A stretch of DNA of 36,338 nucleotides from Prolixibacteraceae bacterium. GTDB lineage: Bacteria; Bacteroidota; Bacteroidia; Bacteroidales; Prolixibacteraceae. The notes under the pieces were generated by a model. That model made no database searches. It had not been told where the DNA came from and saw only the letters and a list, made by a program, of their open reading frames with translations. Location of the stretch: contig JABGRN010000056.1 in NCBI GenBank assembly GCA_018648265.1, positions 1-36,338 on the forward strand, read 5' to 3'. Position 1 is the first letter of the stretch; each line of letters opens with the position of its first letter. This document shows, piece by piece, positions 33,940-36,338 of the stretch. The position numbers and the translations under genes were made by a program.

Positions 33940-34674
33940 TTAAAATTCAATAACCGGTTTCGGAAGAATTGTAATAACCCGAATAATATCGGTTGCGGCA
34001 TCTGCCAGGATTTCTACCTGATCGGATGTTAACACACTTACCAATATAATTTCGAAATGAATATTTGCGTCGGAGTTGTTTTCCCAGGTATCGGTTATTG
34101 CTAAATCGATTACTTTATCTTCTTCGGTATTTTCAACAGAAACCTGAGGATTTTGCTGATCGGTTAAAACTACGCCATCGGCATCGACAAAATTACCATC
34201 GGGGTTTTTAATGGTGATTTTTGCAGATACCAGGTTTACGTCGCCAGCATAAATAATTTGGAATATACTTTGGCTGTGGCCAGGCTCGGAACCTTCGAAA
34301 CCGCCTTCCAAATCGGAACAAATAATAGTTCCTGGCAGTGCCGGGGCAAAAATCAAATCGCCCGGTTCGATAATTTCTATCTCCTGGCTAATGATTTTGC
34401 TTAAACAATTGTTCCCATCGATTACCTGGACCGACAAGGTATAATTACCAATTGGGCCATCCCAGACAATAGTTGCATTATTGCCTTCGAACAGACTTAA
34501 ATCGGTGGTAGTCCCGTTCGGGGATGTCACCCACCAGGTGTATTTTGCATTATTTGGTTCCCCTATTTTTAGAAGGACCGTATATTCTTCAATTGCCCCC
34601 TGAGTAAACCTGGTTTGGCCCCAACCACTTAATGAGGTTAGTATTATTAAAGTTATAAGCAGTAATTTCTTCAT
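33940..34674 (-). CDS. Secreted paralogue 3 of surface operon
   Basis: A 244-residue protein with signal peptide MKKLLLITLIILTSLSGWGQ. Residues 25-105 form a PKD/Ig-like domain (YTWWVTSPNGTTTDLSLFEGNNATIVWDG, then GNYTLSVQVIDGNNCLSKIISQ), clearly related to the N-terminal domain of the large neighbour. The second half (AGDVNLVSAKITIKNPDG; HFEIILVSVLTSDQVEILADAATDIIRVI) resembles its two upstream neighbours. It has no sorting domain. The start overlaps the end of the upstream gene by 86 bases. It ends ITILPKPVIEF, 12 bases before the next start. Function unknown; probably exported through Sec. Confidence 0.8.
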   Translation of the reverse strand: MKKLLLITLIILTSLSGWGQTRFTQGAIEEYTVLLKIGEPNNAKYTWWVTSPNGTTTDLSLFEGNNATIVWDGPIGNYTLSVQVIDGNNCLSKIISQEIEIIEPGDLIFAPALPGTIICSDLEGGFEGSEPGHSQSIFQIIYAGDVNLVSAKITIKNPDGNFVDADGVVLTDQQNPQVSVENTEEDKVIDLAITDTWENNSDANIHFEIILVSVLTSDQVEILADAATDIIRVITILPKPVIEF

Positions 34675-35443
34675 TCCGATAATATCTTCTCCTTAACTCT
34701 TCGGTAAATTCAATTTCCGGAATAGCAAAAATGGTATGTACATGCATCCCATTTTCAATTCCTGGTTGAATTTGTGCACTGTTTTTATCGGTAACCCCAA
34801 TTATTTGAACAACAACATCGGTATTTAGCAAGGGATCAATTGTAAACCATTCTTCCCTTATTTGAAGTACCTGTTGTCCAAATTCAACTATTTGTGAGAA
34901 AGCGGCCCCGTTTACAGTAAAGTTTACTGTTAACGGAAAATACCCCTCTGCCAATAATTGATCATTGTTATCGAGAACAGAAACCGGTTGTTCGAAACTA
35001 TTTCCTTCAATGTTAAAACACTGATTGCTGGCCATAATGTCGAACCCGACGAAACGGTTGTTTTGTTGAGGAGCTATCCCCACATATCGATAGTTTGAAC
35101 AACCATCCGGATAAGTAACTTTTATCCACAAATAGTAATGCCCCAACGAAGCACCGGCGTTCCAGGCAATATCAAGAGTCGCATTTATTTCACCGATTCC
35201 TACAGTTCCTGACGAACTGGTCAAAAAATCAAATTCACCTGTCAAAGCATCATTATACAAACCATTCCCATCGGCATTAGCAGACATATAGAATTCATAA
35301 CCAAGCCCTTCCTGCAACCCATTCCAACCATAAGAATGGGTTGCCCCTTCGTAGGGTGTAAGGACAGGATTTTGAGCTTTTGCCGAAAGCCCGAAGGCAA
35401 TCGGCAAAAGCAATGTTATGATGATTTGTTGTACTTGATTCAT
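34589..35443 (-). CDS. Secreted paralogue 2 of surface operon
   Basis: A 284-residue protein with signal peptide MNQVQQIIITLLLPIAFGLSAKAQ. Its first domain contains the family core GHYYLWIKVTYPDGCSNYRYVGI, and a second domain starts FVGFDIMASNQCFNIEGNSFEQPVSV. The C-terminus reads IFAIPEIEF, where its two paralogues end, but continues for another 38 residues (TEELRRRYYRNEEIT onward) overlapping the signal-peptide codons of the next gene. This tail is polar, unlike the rest, and looks like stop-codon loss or a frameshift near the end. No sorting domain. Function unknown. Confidence 0.8.
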   Translation of the reverse strand: MNQVQQIIITLLLPIAFGLSAKAQNPVLTPYEGATHSYGWNGLQEGLGYEFYMSANADGNGLYNDALTGEFDFLTSSSGTVGIGEINATLDIAWNAGASLGHYYLWIKVTYPDGCSNYRYVGIAPQQNNRFVGFDIMASNQCFNIEGNSFEQPVSVLDNNDQLLAEGYFPLTVNFTVNGAAFSQIVEFGQQVLQIREEWFTIDPLLNTDVVVQIIGVTDKNSAQIQPGIENGMHVHTIFAIPEIEFTEELRRRYYRNEEITAYNFNNTNLIKWLGPNQVYSGGN

Positions 35444-35452
35444 AATTAACTA

Positions 35453-36328
35453 TTAGAAACCAGTAAATTCCCCAACAGTTGGAATTTGATTGATTGTATA
35501 AGTTTTTGTATTGTTACCTGTGTCTGTATCAGGAACTAATGCCCCAAATGTTCCTAATTGTAAATCGGAAATTACTGCTGTAATACCTTGAGCAGCTGTA
35601 CTTGCATCGGTACGAACCCTGATATAAACTTCTAAATCTGTATTGGGCACGGTGTTAACTGCTGTTTCAGTGTAAGCGTTCCATGTTGTTCCGTCCGTTG
35701 AATATTCAATCGCATTTTCTGCAGCAAAGCCGGTAAATGATGCACTAAAATCCCAACTATATGATGATGGGGATGGATCATTTAAAGCTATCCTAAAATA
35801 TGCATAAGTTTCGCCATCATCAACAGTAGCTTCAGTGTTAAATTCATAAGCAATTAATTGAGATAGAGCAATACAAGCATTACCACCATCAAGATTATCT
35901 GTTGATAAGCTTAATCCAGTTGCACTTGCATCGGCTAAACCAACTACTGTAATTTCAGCATCGAATGCGTTAGTACGTGGATCGATCCCCAAATACCTGT
36001 AATTAAAACATCCTGTTTCTGCATCTGTAACAATTACCCATAATTTGTAATCGTCACCCACTTCTTCATTAAGGGCAGCTTCATCCCCCCAGGTAATGTC
36101 GATTGATTGTGTTTCGGCAGCTACGGTAAATGTAGCGGGACTGGCCCACCAAACTCCTGCACCCTGTGTGGCTCCCATGCCAATAGGGGCTGTATTTGGT
36201 TCTGTTGCGCCAACCAAAGTTACAACGAACTCAACATCATCACCGATGGTTAAACCACCAATTTCATAAGAATAAACAGTACCTTGGATCAGTTTAATTA
36301 TCGGGTTGGTGGGATAAAAAGTTTTCTT
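35453..36328 (-). CDS. Secreted paralogue 1 of surface operon, 5' end unclear
   Basis: The frame is open from just after a stop at 36329-36331 to TAA at 35453 and would encode about 291 residues. It contains the family core DDYKLWVIVTDAETGCFNYRYLGIDPRTNAFDAEI, a second domain with NACIALSQLIAYEFNTEATVDDGETYAYFRIALNDP, and the end YTINQIPTVGEFTGF. From NPIIKLIQGTVYSYEIGG it aligns with the mature start of paralogue 2, but no ATG or signal peptide is found in frame. In another frame the last window bases read MKDKRKLFIPPTR (ATG only if the next base is A), then stop. A frameshift, deletion or assembly error at the signal peptide is likely. A TTG at 36217 is not a credible start. Confidence 0.7.
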   Translation of the reverse strand, partial: KKTFYPTNPIIKLIQGTVYSYEIGGLTIGDDVEFVVTLVGATEPNTAPIGMGATQGAGVWWASPATFTVAAETQSIDITWGDEAALNEEVGDDYKLWVIVTDAETGCFNYRYLGIDPRTNAFDAEITVVGLADASATGLSLSTDNLDGGNACIALSQLIAYEFNTEATVDDGETYAYFRIALNDPSPSSYSWDFSASFTGFAAENAIEYSTDGTTWNAYTETAVNTVPNTDLEVYIRVRTDASTAAQGITAVISDLQLGTFGALVPDTDTGNNTKTYTINQIPTVGEFTGF

Positions 36329-36338
36329 TTATCTTTCA

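Noticed and set aside
1-36338. CRISPR array or prophage
   Set aside because: No regularly spaced direct repeats and no phage structural or integrase genes were seen.

Overview
The window looks like ordinary chromosome of an AT-rich member of the Bacteroidota, most likely a Bacteroidales/Marinilabiliales-type marine or anaerobic lineage (family level is inference). The signs are the Bacteroidota sigma-factor box TAnnTTTG upstream of many genes, the near absence of Shine-Dalgarno sequences at starts, a PorP/SprF protein next to a gliding-motility-type C-terminal sorting domain (type IX secretion), the order tRNA-Leu, tig, clpP, clpX, the group DUF4271, hemD, rnpA, a fused DAHP synthase/chorismate mutase, and a tRNA without encoded CCA.

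Layout. 1-5070: an NAD-dependent epimerase, a tandem universal stress protein, metK with a leader that reads as a SAM-II-type riboswitch, a cluster of nested hairpins, and a PepSY-like lipoprotein. 5071-11920: a C-terminal gene remnant, recX, prfB (needs a programmed +1 frameshift), a polyphosphate kinase carrying an ArsC-like domain in the same frame, a lipoprotein, a SpoU-type RNA methyltransferase and oxyR. 11966-15495: tRNA-Leu(UAG), trigger factor, clpP and clpX, a protein folding and turnover block. 15831-19900: an orphan secreted GH32 fructanase, a MITE-like stretch, an AspT/YidE-type transporter and peptidase E. 20350-22576: an aromatic amino acid operon (tyrA plus DAHP synthase/chorismate mutase) preceded by a 24-residue leader peptide with nine consecutive aromatic residues, an antiterminator and a strong terminator: a complete ribosome-mediated attenuator. 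22590-26205 (minus): aldehyde dehydrogenase, rnpA, hemD, DUF4271 membrane protein. 26305-30624: a tRNA-dihydrouridine synthase, a tiny HigA-N-like ORF, polA and queD. 30705-36328 (minus): a tight five-gene operon of three tandem secreted paralogues, a large multidomain protein with a type B type IX sorting domain, and a PorP/SprF outer-membrane protein, probably a cell-surface adhesin or filament system.

The strongest points for follow-up are the aromatic attenuator (20350-20516), the surface operon with three related secreted proteins (30705-36328), the PPK1-ArsC fusion (7134-9533), the metK leader (3832-3906) and the prfB frameshift site. Everything was read by eye; no database search or folding program was run.
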